From the NCBI GenBank assembly GCA_910584685.1, contig CAJUAO010000003.1, forward strand, positions 148,224 through 212,223: 64,000 bases of DNA, given 5' to 3'. Shown here one piece after another: positions 44,036-52,931 of the stretch. Below the pieces are notes generated by a model. That model made no database searches. It had not been told where the DNA came from and was given only the letters and a program-made list of their open reading frames with translations. This stretch comes from an uncultured Lachnospiraceae bacterium (GTDB lineage Bacteria; Bacillota; Clostridia; Lachnospirales; Lachnospiraceae). Positions within the stretch are counted from its first letter, which is position 1. Every line of letters starts with the position of its first letter. Position numbers and translations under genes: made by a program.

Positions 44036-44065
44036 ATTATAGGTTTAAAGCTTTTAACACAGCAA
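44036..44065 (-). promoter_or_regulatory. Weak candidate promoter of the GH18 gene
   Basis: TTGCTG (44060-44065), 18-nt spacer, TATAAT (44036-44041) on the minus strand, about 70 nt before the chosen start. The -10 box is perfect, the -35 box poor. Confidence 0.4.
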
Positions 44066-44134
44066 CCATATAATAAAACAGCATTTTTTTAAATTATAAT
44101 ACAAAAAAGCAGCTATAGTCCAGTACTTTTTTCA

Positions 44135-46174
44135 TCATCGGTTTGTTTCATTAAAATCATACCGGCAAATATTTCCGGCAGTATCCTTATACATTATACA
44201 TTCCCTGTTTTTTAAAACGCAGTATATATTTACATTCTCTGCTATTTTTTCTGTTTCGCCCGTTTCCATATTATACGCTGACAATTTATTATCATCATCC
44301 AAATAAAATATATTGTTCCCATTTACTTCAATTTTCTCAGTCTCACATTCTATATAAACAACCGGCTCTCCCATATCTGAATTATACAGTTTAACATTCA
44401 AATCGGTTCCGTCAATATATACTATTCCTTTGTCACACATACAATATTGACTGACAAACTCCTCCAATATGAGACTGCTGTTTTCTGTCTTAAAATCGTA
44501 TGCCATTAAGTTTCCCATTCTGTTGGTATAATACAGCTTTCCCTGATATATGCAAAGATTATCCGCTCTTTCCAGTATTTTTTTCTCTTTCCCGGTAACT
44601 CTGCTATATAATACAATATCAAAAGCATTTCTGTATATTATGAAATTATCGTCTGCAAATTCCAGCATACAGTTAAGAAAATTATTTTCTGATGCAATTT
44701 TCTTATTTATGTCAAGATAACTGTCATTCATATACGTAAATCTGTCTTTTTTAAAAATCTCTTTTCTTTCCATAGTTCTTGTATCCAATTCATAAAATAT
44801 AACATATTCATTGCCATTTATCTTTTCATCAGTCTGATAATACGCCTTTTCTCCATTTACCGTCACGCACGATACACTGCACTCAGAATTTACAAACGGA
44901 TTATCATTCAACGGAAGCTTTTTATCCTTAATGTACATATAATATTCCCCGTTTTTCTCCATTAAAATCAATATATCGCCTGTCTCGTAAGCCAATGGAT
45001 TTCCCATACTGCTTACTAAAAAGACCTCCTTTTCCGGTTCAGCCTTTGCGCAGCCTGTCATAGCCGCACACACAAGCAAAATCATAATCAGTCCTGAATT
45101 TTTCTTTTTACGGTTATTAAGAGTCGCCAATACTAACATCATGCTTAAAATAAATATTAAAATCAACAGTTTTTTTATTAAATCACCGGCGTCAGGCACA
45201 TATCTCGCATCCTTAAGCAATTCAAAGCCATTTACGTAGCCGCCGTCAGTAAAAAAGCTTATGGGAAGCACATAATTTACCCATTGCCCTTTTTCAAAAA
45301 AAATATATGGAAAAATATATAATAAAATTGCCGACACAACTCCATAGAAGCGATTTTTTAATAATTGTCCAAACAATGCAGTGATAATTATAATTATTAT
45401 GCTTCCAATCATCATCTGAACTCCTGTAAGCATAAAATTAATAATAAGCGGTAACTGAACAGGCGAATCCTTTAATCCCCTGATGTTTGAAATATTTTCC
45501 ATGGGGCTGCAAAGACCGTATTTTATATCAAAATAAAAATAATCAACCGCCATAACTGTAATGCATAAAATAAATGCAATAATTACCGAGGCAGTAATCC
45601 GGCTTAAAAAAAGCTTATTTTTTCCGTTTTTACAGCAATCATTTATTCTGTACATATCATAAGTATAATCTTCAGTAAACACCGGCATTATAAGCAGTAT
45701 TATCACCACCGGCACTATTATATTACTGTAGGGTCTGCCAAGCAGCAAAATCCATCCTGTCTCATACATTATCACACCGGATTTTCCATCCTTTAGTCCA
45801 TAATCATATTGTGTTCTTATACTTTTAAGCACCGCCAAATCATCATAATATGGCAGCCCCTTTTTTCTAAGCTCTGACATCTGCGCTCTTGTAATTTCTC
45901 CCGCATAATATCTGTCCGAGGCATTATTTGCATTTTCAATGCATTCCTCCAGATATTCTATTTCCGCGGATAATTCATTATACCTGTCTTTATCAGCCAC
46001 ACCGTCATATTTCTTCATATACGTCATATACAGCTCCTTATTTTCCTCAACCTCACTGTCTGCTCTGTATGAGTTTGAATGACTTAAGCTCAGAATTTCC
46101 AAAAAAAGTGCCGCTGCAATGATTAATATGCCTTTCTTTTTAAATAATACTCTTTTCAGCTCAAACTTCCACAT
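44135..46174 (-). CDS. ABC-2 type permease fused to a large extracytoplasmic domain
   Basis: 679 aa. The N-terminal 305 residues have the ABC-2 permease layout: a TM helix at about 14-30, a 110-residue outer loop, then about five TM helices, with a last TM near 285-305 directly followed by a lipobox-like CAAMTGC. The C-terminal 350 residues are soluble and consist of repeated YYQTD/KLYYTN/NIFYLDDDN-type strands, a DUF5050-like beta-propeller pattern. The permease works with the ATPase at 47229-48125. A fusion of a permease to a sensor- or scaffold-like domain is rare; the two lipoproteins of the same operon share its style and may be paralogous parts. Confidence 0.75.
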   Translation of the reverse strand: MWKFELKRVLFKKKGILIIAAALFLEILSLSHSNSYRADSEVEENKELYMTYMKKYDGVADKDRYNELSAEIEYLEECIENANNASDRYYAGEITRAQMSELRKKGLPYYDDLAVLKSIRTQYDYGLKDGKSGVIMYETGWILLLGRPYSNIIVPVVIILLIMPVFTEDYTYDMYRINDCCKNGKNKLFLSRITASVIIAFILCITVMAVDYFYFDIKYGLCSPMENISNIRGLKDSPVQLPLIINFMLTGVQMMIGSIIIIIITALFGQLLKNRFYGVVSAILLYIFPYIFFEKGQWVNYVLPISFFTDGGYVNGFELLKDARYVPDAGDLIKKLLILIFILSMMLVLATLNNRKKKNSGLIMILLVCAAMTGCAKAEPEKEVFLVSSMGNPLAYETGDILILMEKNGEYYMYIKDKKLPLNDNPFVNSECSVSCVTVNGEKAYYQTDEKINGNEYVIFYELDTRTMERKEIFKKDRFTYMNDSYLDINKKIASENNFLNCMLEFADDNFIIYRNAFDIVLYSRVTGKEKKILERADNLCIYQGKLYYTNRMGNLMAYDFKTENSSLILEEFVSQYCMCDKGIVYIDGTDLNVKLYNSDMGEPVVYIECETEKIEVNGNNIFYLDDDNKLSAYNMETGETEKIAENVNIYCVLKNRECIMYKDTAGNICRYDFNETNR

Positions 46175-46180
46175 ATATAT

Positions 46181-47248
46181 TTACCGTTTTCCTTTTGCCA
46201 TAATTAATAACAGCATTGCTGCCATAAGCACAACCGTAATAAATATGGTATACTCCATACAAGTTAAATTAAACCGGCCTATGCTTATAAACTCCGTGCT
46301 CTTTATCAGACTATATCCGTCAAATAATCTGATGGGAGTATATATTTTTTCACTCTTTAACGATACCGTCACAAATCCGGCATATATCACAACAAAAGCA
46401 AACAATGCTGCATTCTGTGATTTTATTAAATTTGCCAATGCTATTGCTGTCAATATAAAAAAAATAATTCCAATACATTTAAGTACTATATCAATTACAA
46501 AAAACTCTCCTATTGAAAAATTATAAAGTGTTTGCGCATATTCTTCAACGCTGTAAACAGGCATATGTAATCCGTCAAATTCATATATAATATAATATTC
46601 AATATATTCAAGCAGCCTAAAAAAACACATGAGTACCGTTCCCGTTACAGCAACGGTCATCATACGCACAAACCGAATACATCTCTGTCCGTATTTTGAT
46701 GTCTTTACTATTCTGTACATACCGGTATCATTATCAGTAAAAAACAGGACCACCGCTGCAATAAGCGCCATAATTATTGTAATCAATGTAGAATAATCAT
46801 AAGTAAGATAATTGTCTACTCCCTCCTGCATGTAATATTCATTTATCTCTCTTCCTAAAAATGCTTTTGCTATCTTTTTGTTTATATATACCGCATTACT
46901 TTTCCCTATACTTTCATAGTTCTCTGCATTTATCATTGCCCTGCTATATATTTTCTGCGCCTCTTCCTTATAATTCAAAGCTCTTACCATATCCTTGTAA
47001 AGATCTGAGCCTCCATATATCAGTTCATCCGGATTTATGGATTTCGCATAATCAAACTTTTCATTTGTCATTATACCTTTTACATAATTGTATGCTTCTT
47101 CGTCATTTTCCCGGTTCTCGTTTCTCTTTTCATTAATTTTCTGATATTCATTTTTATATATCAAAAGCATGTCTGCAGCAATAAATATCATTAAAAAAAC
47201 TAAAAAAAATTTATTTTTAAATATCTTTTTAAATTCGTACTTTATCAC
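46181..47248 (-). CDS. ABC-2 type transporter permease
   Basis: 355 aa with a GTG start after AGGGG, overlapping the end of the ATPase gene by 20 nt. MIKYEFKKIFKNKFFLVFLMIF is a typical ABC-2 permease start. A long outer loop (about 30-140) precedes five or six TM helices. Second membrane half of the exporter; substrate unknown. Confidence 0.82.
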   Translation of the reverse strand: MIKYEFKKIFKNKFFLVFLMIFIAADMLLIYKNEYQKINEKRNENRENDEEAYNYVKGIMTNEKFDYAKSINPDELIYGGSDLYKDMVRALNYKEEAQKIYSRAMINAENYESIGKSNAVYINKKIAKAFLGREINEYYMQEGVDNYLTYDYSTLITIIMALIAAVVLFFTDNDTGMYRIVKTSKYGQRCIRFVRMMTVAVTGTVLMCFFRLLEYIEYYIIYEFDGLHMPVYSVEEYAQTLYNFSIGEFFVIDIVLKCIGIIFFILTAIALANLIKSQNAALFAFVVIYAGFVTVSLKSEKIYTPIRLFDGYSLIKSTEFISIGRFNLTCMEYTIFITVVLMAAMLLLIMAKGKR

Positions 47249-48125
47249 TGATTTCCCCTGCCTCCGTTTCTTTCATATAATACAGGAAAACATCCTCAAG
47301 ACCTGCCTTCACCGCCCTTGCGCCTTCTACGTTTTCTATAAATCCTCTTATTTCATAAATTGTATTTTGCTCCTTATTTTTTAAAGAAACATTACTCATA
47401 ACAGACTTATCAAGGGTTTCATAAGTTTTTTCATTTACGCACGCTTCAAATACACTGCCTTCAATCCCATTTATAAGCTCTTTACATGTACCTTGCTTTA
47501 ATATTCTTCCCTTGCTTAAAAAAATAATTTCCCCCGCTATATTTTCAATATCGGAAATAATATGTGTTGCCAGCAATACAATTTTTTCTTTTGATAATTC
47601 TGTAATAATGTTTCTGAATCTTATTCTTTCCTTTGGGTCAAGCCCCGCAGTCGGCTCGTCTAAAATCAGCAGCTTCGGACTGTTGATAAACGCCTGCGCT
47701 ATTCCTAATCTCTGTCTCATTCCTCCGGAAAAATCTGATATTTTTTTATTTTTTTCATTGTAAAGACCTACAAACTCCAAAAGTTCATTTGCAATTTTAA
47801 TATACTTTTTCTTCTTTATTCCCTTTAACGCCGAAATATAATATAAAAATTCCAGTGGGTAAAAATCCCCGTACAAAGCGGGAAATTGCGGCAGATAGCC
47901 TATATTGCCGTAATAATTTCTTCCAAGCTTATCAATTTCCGTTCCGTTCCATAAGACCTCTCCTTTTTTCGCTTTAAGCAAGCCTGTTATAAGTCCTATA
48001 AGCGTTGTCTTTCCTGCTCCGTTTTCTCCAATAAGCCCATATATTCCATCACTTAAATCTATGTTTATATCAAACAAAGCTTGATTTCTCCCATAAAAAA
48101 CATCCGCATGCCTAACCGATAGCAT
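47229..48125 (-). CDS. ABC transporter ATP-binding protein
   Basis: 298 aa. Walker A GENGAGKTT (about 34-42), Q-loop YLPQF, signature FSGGMRQRLGIAQA, Walker B LLILDEPTAGLD and H-loop ATHII are all intact. The C-terminal 80 residues are an accessory domain as in ABC-2 drug or peptide exporters. It starts on the last base of the lipoprotein gene upstream (48125), so it is tightly coupled. Confidence 0.95.
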   Translation of the reverse strand: MLSVRHADVFYGRNQALFDINIDLSDGIYGLIGENGAGKTTLIGLITGLLKAKKGEVLWNGTEIDKLGRNYYGNIGYLPQFPALYGDFYPLEFLYYISALKGIKKKKYIKIANELLEFVGLYNEKNKKISDFSGGMRQRLGIAQAFINSPKLLILDEPTAGLDPKERIRFRNIITELSKEKIVLLATHIISDIENIAGEIIFLSKGRILKQGTCKELINGIEGSVFEACVNEKTYETLDKSVMSNVSLKNKEQNTIYEIRGFIENVEGARAVKAGLEDVFLYYMKETEAGEISDKVRI

Positions 48126-49135
48126 TATTTTTCCTCCCCTGACCGAGAATTGTCTACTACAATATTTGAAAGCTTATACACTTCAGCGTCGCTGTCCTTA
48201 ACATTGCCTTCAGGAACTGCCACTGCAAAAAGCTGTGTATACTCTCCTATATTTTTACCTGACAAATCAGCCTTTGCAGTTACCTTAGTTGTTTTTTCCG
48301 AGGTAACCTTTATATTGTTATATTCTTTTCCGTCAAAGCACTGTAATAGTTCATTATCAAGAAAAACGTATAAATTATACTTTTCTCCCTTTCCGCCATA
48401 TAAATCCATACTAAATTCCAGTATGTTATCTTTAACCGTTAATTTTATGGCTTCCTTTTCTTCCTGAAAATACTGTATATTCATTGTAGTTTCTAAATTA
48501 TTATTTACGTTGCCATCATCTCTTGTTATTATATATTTTTCTTTAACCTCGTCAGACAATTCTGCTATTTCAAAGCTTTGAGCCCCATCCTCTGCTTTTA
48601 TTAAGCTATGACATTTAGTCCAGTATGGCAATAATGATGATGATGAAAAGCACAGACCAAACTCCTTCGTTTTATCTGTTATTTCAAAGTTTGGATTGAG
48701 AAGTGAAATCGTGTCAATTCTTACTTTTTCATCTTCATTTCCCGATACAATATCAAATGCTATATTATATGTTGTTTTTCCATTAACCTTATAAACGTTA
48801 AAAAGCTTTTCTTCTTCTCCCTCCACAGACACCGGCTGTAAAATTCCATTAGTAAACACAAGTATTCCTACCTCAAACTCATAATCCCCTCCATCAAACC
48901 CTATCCTTGTGGTTATTTTATTATTTTCATTTTCAAAGCTTTTATTATGATTATTTTCATAACCAAACCCCATTGATATAGGCTTGCTGCAAAAACCATT
49001 CTCATCGAAAAGGCTTTCGGATAATATTATTTCTTCCTTTTTCTGTGTTTCTTTCCCTTTTTCGTCCTTTTGTCCCCTGCAGCCTGCTGCAAATGACATA
49101 ACCAATATAATTATAATAAATAAACCTTTTTTCAT
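48125..49135 (-). CDS. Lipoprotein of the ABC exporter operon
   Basis: 336 aa, signal peptide with lipobox ending at Cys19 (SFAAGC). The mature protein is beta-rich, acidic and without recognised domain; its second half (ITRDDGNVNNNLETTMNIQYF... onward) may be an Ig-like fold. Encoded between another lipoprotein and the ATPase. May be an accessory or sensor of the exporter. Confidence 0.75.
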   Translation of the reverse strand: MKKGLFIIIILVMSFAAGCRGQKDEKGKETQKKEEIILSESLFDENGFCSKPISMGFGYENNHNKSFENENNKITTRIGFDGGDYEFEVGILVFTNGILQPVSVEGEEEKLFNVYKVNGKTTYNIAFDIVSGNEDEKVRIDTISLLNPNFEITDKTKEFGLCFSSSSLLPYWTKCHSLIKAEDGAQSFEIAELSDEVKEKYIITRDDGNVNNNLETTMNIQYFQEEKEAIKLTVKDNILEFSMDLYGGKGEKYNLYVFLDNELLQCFDGKEYNNIKVTSEKTTKVTAKADLSGKNIGEYTQLFAVAVPEGNVKDSDAEVYKLSNIVVDNSRSGEEK

Positions 49136-49144
49136 CTTCTCTCC

Positions 49145-50359
49145 TTAATAGGTCACCCATAATATTTCAAACTTCCCTGTAGGCGAAAATACCTCCGGTG
49201 ATTCGTGTATAGGATTTTTACATAAAATAATTTTAAATTTTTCACAAACATTCCCATAAGTAATCCAATCCAAATTATTACCCCGGTAATTTCCGATTAT
49301 ATTATTATTTATAATATCATATACGGTAACTATTGCTGTGTCTTCATAAAAATTTGTTATAAGCAAATTTCCCTCACACGAACATTTACCTGTACCTGAC
49401 TCATCAGCATTGCCAAATTGCCTTTCATTTCTTTGTACTCCATTATCAAAATAACAATATTCCTTGCTTAAAACCGGCTCCTGCCCCATCATATACTGCC
49501 CTGAATCGGTATCTGTAACTATAACGCTGTTCTCCCCTGCCTTAATCTTCTTATTCTCCTTATACATTACGTCATTTTCGGCGTTTCTAATATCAAAATA
49601 ACCCCAGATATCTTTAGTTCCATCCTCTTCCCAGCATTGTCCCTTATAAAAAATATAATTGCCGTCAGTACTGACAGCTATATCTTCTATTGATACAATT
49701 TCATCTTTCTCAATAGTTGCCGGATGCATAAATTCATCCGGATTCATAAATTCTCTTATTACACTTATTTCGCCATTATCTGTCTTTTTTCCGTAAATTT
49801 TATTTTCATCTTTATTATAATAATACAACATTCCGAATTTTACGGAATAATCCGTCATTATTCCCTCACATTCTCCAATCATATTTAGGTTTTCATCAAA
49901 AATATAATTATATTCATAATTATATTTAGGATTACGCTTTACTACTACGCCTGATGAGTATGGACGCAGTTCAAAATATCCATTGTCAATTTCTGTTATC
50001 GCTGATATTACTTCCCACGTATCCATATTGTACTTTCGCAGAATAACTCCTTTTTCTGCTTCTGTAAGCACATACATATTTTGTTCAAAAAAATTAAAGT
50101 CCGCAAGATATTCATTCTCCTGTAATTCATTTAAAATATTAATTATTTTTTCTTGTCCCTCTTCATCACTTACATTAACTTTAACGGTTTCCGCTGTACT
50201 ATCCGTTTCTTCGTTACTTCCTCCACTACTTTCAACTTTTGTTTTCAAAGCTTCTTCAGAAAAAGTATCCGTTCCTTCCTTATCGCTGCAAGCTGTAAGC
50301 ATAATGCATAATATACATATAATTATTAATTTTTTATATGTATCCGTCTTTTTTACCAT
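49145..50359 (-). CDS. Lipoprotein with propeller-like repeats
   Basis: 404 aa, signal peptide with lipobox ending at Cys24 (IMLTAC). After a Ser/Thr/Glu-rich linker (about 27-70) the body has repeated short strands (FEQNMYVLTEAEKGVILRKYN, GMLYYYNKDENKIYGK, DGNYIFYKGQ) similar in style to the domain fused to the permease at 44135. First gene of the transporter operon. Function unknown; binding of a surface ligand is plausible. Confidence 0.75.
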   Translation of the reverse strand: MVKKTDTYKKLIIICILCIMLTACSDKEGTDTFSEEALKTKVESSGGSNEETDSTAETVKVNVSDEEGQEKIINILNELQENEYLADFNFFEQNMYVLTEAEKGVILRKYNMDTWEVISAITEIDNGYFELRPYSSGVVVKRNPKYNYEYNYIFDENLNMIGECEGIMTDYSVKFGMLYYYNKDENKIYGKKTDNGEISVIREFMNPDEFMHPATIEKDEIVSIEDIAVSTDGNYIFYKGQCWEEDGTKDIWGYFDIRNAENDVMYKENKKIKAGENSVIVTDTDSGQYMMGQEPVLSKEYCYFDNGVQRNERQFGNADESGTGKCSCEGNLLITNFYEDTAIVTVYDIINNNIIGNYRGNNLDWITYGNVCEKFKIILCKNPIHESPEVFSPTGKFEILWVTY

Positions 50360-50469
50360 ACTGATAATTTCACTCCTTAATCTGATATTACCGTATAAAC
50401 CATTATGATGTTTAGCGCTTCATATCAATAAAATAAATATTTGAATTAGTTCTGATGAAAATAAAACCG

Positions 50470-50524
50470 AAAATATACAGGATATAGTTTATCCTCACTA
50501 TATTTTCCATACCCTGTATATTTT
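50470..50524 (-). terminator. Terminator after the small secreted protein gene
   Basis: AAATATACAGG pairs with CCTGTATATTT, with inner ATATAG/CTATAT pairing; on the minus strand TCGGTTTTATTTTCA follows. It begins about 43 nt after the stop of the 50567-51016 gene. The T-run is interrupted, so it may be weak, and part of the transcript may enter the transporter operon. Confidence 0.6.
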
Positions 50525-50566
50525 TCGATATTATAATTTTTATAAATCTAAAAACCCATAACCTTC

Positions 50567-51016
50567 TTATAACTTCTCAGATAAATAAATAACATATGAA
50601 TAATCGCCTCTTACCTCATGTGTTGAATATGCCTTAATTTCAGTGTATTTAAAACCATCTGAGTTTCCTGTTATAGCATTTTTCCAATGATGCATTTCAA
50701 CATCTTCATAGCTTTTCTTTGGCGAAAGCATATTAATATTTATCAACTCCACATCTCCGGTTATACTCCTTCCGGTATCCGCATAAACAACATTATATTT
50801 TATAATATATTTTTCTGCCGCTTTATCTGTTGTTGAAACATTAAGTGATACTATTTTCTCAAAATCATTTACACATATATTATTATTAGCATTCAGCGTT
50901 CCATATTCTCCTGCCGGCTTGCTGCCTGTTGCCGCATATGTATTAATAACTAATGCTATCGTTGACATTGCAGCCATTGACAATGTAATAATTTTTCTTA
51001 ATTTTGATTTTATCAT
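50567..51016 (-). CDS. Small secreted protein, unknown family
   Basis: 149 aa with a clear signal peptide (basic start, hydrophobic 8-24, cleavage probably after TYA at about 28). The mature 120 residues are beta-rich with no Cys. It lies upstream of the lipoprotein/ABC operon in the same orientation, separated by a terminator-like hairpin. It could be a secreted substrate or partner of that transporter, but Sec-type signal peptides argue against direct export by it. Confidence 0.7.
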   Translation of the reverse strand: MIKSKLRKIITLSMAAMSTIALVINTYAATGSKPAGEYGTLNANNNICVNDFEKIVSLNVSTTDKAAEKYIIKYNVVYADTGRSITGDVELININMLSPKKSYEDVEMHHWKNAITGNSDGFKYTEIKAYSTHEVRGDYSYVIYLSEKL

Positions 51017-51252
51017 TTTTCTCTTCCTTTCCTTATAATTGTGATAATTTTAAATTCTCTTTATATTTTTTCTTAAGTATTTTATTCTTAATTTTCTTTT
51101 CTATAGTATTTATTTTTCTTTTTTCTTTAGTAATTTAATCTTATAATTTATTATCTTTTGCCCGTTTACAAAATAATATTATCTTGATGCACATATTATA
51201 TATTACTAAAAAATTTATGTCAATACTTTGTCATATTTCCCAATTATACAAA

Positions 51253-51288
51253 AAGAGAAGCCGCGACTTGTGGCTTCGGGCTTCTCTT
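51253..51288 (-). terminator. Terminator of the SAF/ParA-like/kinase operon
   Basis: AAGAGAAGCC and GGCTTCTCTT form a perfect 10-bp stem; on the minus strand TTTG follows, giving TTCTCTTTTTG. It is 190 nt after the SAF gene stop, which implies a long 3' UTR. Confidence 0.8.
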
Positions 51289-51398
51289 AAATAATTCAGT
51301 TGTAAATATTTGGAATTTCCGTCTTCTGTTATCTTGAATCAGAAGCAATATGGTTTCTATGTGTATGTTGGGATATCCAAAATATTCTTTAAATAGAA

Positions 51399-51414
51399 AT
51401 TCACAGCTGTGAAT
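51399..51414. repeat. Perfect 16-bp palindrome
   Basis: ATTCACAGCTGTGAAT reads the same on both strands. It is in the long 3' UTR between the SAF gene and its terminator. It could be a dimeric regulator site; no promoter is near it. Confidence 0.5.
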
Positions 51415-51476
51415 CCCTAAAACAAAAGTGAAATAAACAAATTCCTAAAGGCCCAAAGGCCTATGCGTTAAAAGTT

Positions 51477-52271
51477 TCATAAATAAGCATTTCCAATGGA
51501 AACGCCCATAAATTCATACAGGTTTTCTTCTAAAACCTGTCTTTTTTCCACATCCATCTCTTCTTTTATCTCCTCTATCAGGTTTGGATTCCAGTCTGAA
51601 AGTCTTGTCACATAAAGGTTTACCGGATAATTTACTACAGACAGGGGCTGATAATCCGTCACATATATGGAAGCGTATATTTTTGCACCCTCATATACGG
51701 TAGTATCAACATAAGCGCTTGATATCATAAGAAGCTCCCTCTCTGTGGCATTTATAAAAATACCCTCCTCTGTTCTTGACTCCAGCGTTTTTCCCTTTGC
51801 CACTATATAATCCTCGCCATTTGGAAAGGATATTCTTATGTCAAACATTGCTCCGCTATCTGCCTCCTTTGGAACTGCTATGTAATCAAACATATACATT
51901 CTCAGATTATCCTCAAGTCCTGTGTCCTTATACACCATAGGTTCGGTAATGATTATGCCTTCCTTTGTCTCCTGTCTTAATGTCATGCCTATCAAACCGG
52001 ATACATCCACGGTTTTCAAATCGGATGCAGAGTAAAAAGTTATCTCCCTAACGTCATCTGCGGTCATCACATGTCCCCTTGCAAGCTCACTGTTTAACAC
52101 ATAGCCTGTGTACGGCTTATACATTTCCCTTTCCTCCGTCACCAGACGGTCAAGAGCGCTGTACCTGTTCCATAAAATACCTGCAATTACGCCTGCAGGC
52201 AGTATGCCTGCGGCAAGTCCTGCAATGGCTGCAATTAATAAGTTTCTTTTTTTCTGTCTTAAAACTGCCAT
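51477..52271 (-). CDS. SAF-domain protein, CpaB/RcpC-like
   Basis: 264 aa. One N-terminal TM helix (about 11-34), then a SAF domain: GYVLNSELARGHVMTADDVREITF and SGLIGMTLRQETKEGIIITEPMV. In Tad/Flp pilus systems such proteins (CpaB/RcpC) sit outside the membrane at the pilus base. The rest of a Tad locus (CpaF-type ATPase, TadB/C, prepilin) is absent here. It is the last of three co-directional genes with two ParA-like proteins. Confidence 0.8.
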   Translation of the reverse strand: MAVLRQKKRNLLIAAIAGLAAGILPAGVIAGILWNRYSALDRLVTEEREMYKPYTGYVLNSELARGHVMTADDVREITFYSASDLKTVDVSGLIGMTLRQETKEGIIITEPMVYKDTGLEDNLRMYMFDYIAVPKEADSGAMFDIRISFPNGEDYIVAKGKTLESRTEEGIFINATERELLMISSAYVDTTVYEGAKIYASIYVTDYQPLSVVNYPVNLYVTRLSDWNPNLIEEIKEEMDVEKRQVLEENLYEFMGVSIGNAYL

Positions 52272-52325
52272 TATTTATGTTAAAACTCCTTTACTTCTTA
52301 ACTTATTCATACGCCGGTAATTTTT

Positions 52326-52931
52326 TTAAATTATCTTTTGAAAAAATTCAAGCTGCTTATTTCCTATAATATATGGTGTTTCTATGCATACTCTCTGTAT
52401 GCCGGAAAGAGCGAAACGCTTCAGGTGCTTTTTTACATCATCACCGTCTCCCCCTATTATATGAAACCACCTGTCGCCGCCTGTTACCCCCTCCAGATAT
52501 GTACACAGCTTTAAATACGGCTCATATCTCCACATATTTACAGAGCCCAGCGCTACCTTCATTGAGCATCTTACAAGCTCCTCCATATATTTTTCGTATT
52601 CAGAGCCAAAATCCACTACCACACAGTCATAACCTTCACCGTATATCCAGCCGATAGCCGTAATATCATCTACATGATAATAATCTACATCATACAGATT
52701 AAAGCCTTTCCCGGAAGCTGTCTGCTCTTTTCCTCCAAAATACATTTCCTCAATTCTCTCAAAGTCAGTACTTTTCCCAACCTCTACTGCTGCAGTTCTA
52801 AGCCGTTTTACCCCTGAAAGATATGATGCCATGCATATAGTCATGGTTGTATTTCCCTCACCCTTTTTTCCTGACACTATTCCTATGCTTTGGGTGTCGC
52901 CTGTATATATCCGGCTTACATTTTTCCTCAC
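52326..52931 (-). CDS. Degenerate ParA/MinD-like protein (TadZ/CpaE-like)
   Basis: About 202 aa from a GTG at 52931 (AAAGGAG 9 nt upstream); a TTG 30 nt earlier is possible. IGIVSGKKGEGNTTMTICMA at the N-terminus is a deviant Walker A in which the invariant Lys of GKT is Asn, so ATP hydrolysis is doubtful. YDCVVVDFGS matches the Walker B region. This is the style of TadZ/CpaE proteins that place pilus machines without being true ATPases. The gene overlaps the kinase gene by about 74 nt. Confidence 0.65.
   Translation of the reverse strand: MRKNVSRIYTGDTQSIGIVSGKKGEGNTTMTICMASYLSGVKRLRTAAVEVGKSTDFERIEEMYFGGKEQTASGKGFNLYDVDYYHVDDITAIGWIYGEGYDCVVVDFGSEYEKYMEELVRCSMKVALGSVNMWRYEPYLKLCTYLEGVTGGDRWFHIIGGDGDDVKKHLKRFALSGIQRVCIETPYIIGNKQLEFFQKII

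Larger units (their letters stand above)
51017..51476. other. 460-nt intergenic stretch without a supported gene
   Basis: It holds a very AT-rich leader upstream of the small secreted protein gene (51017-51240), a strong terminator (51253-51288), a perfect 16-bp palindrome (51399-51414), a small AGGCC-caaa-GGCCT hairpin near 51449-51462, and the 3' end of the SAF gene transcript. The 190 nt between the SAF stop and the terminator could encode a small RNA or long 3' UTR; I see no open frame in it with a good start. Confidence 0.5.
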
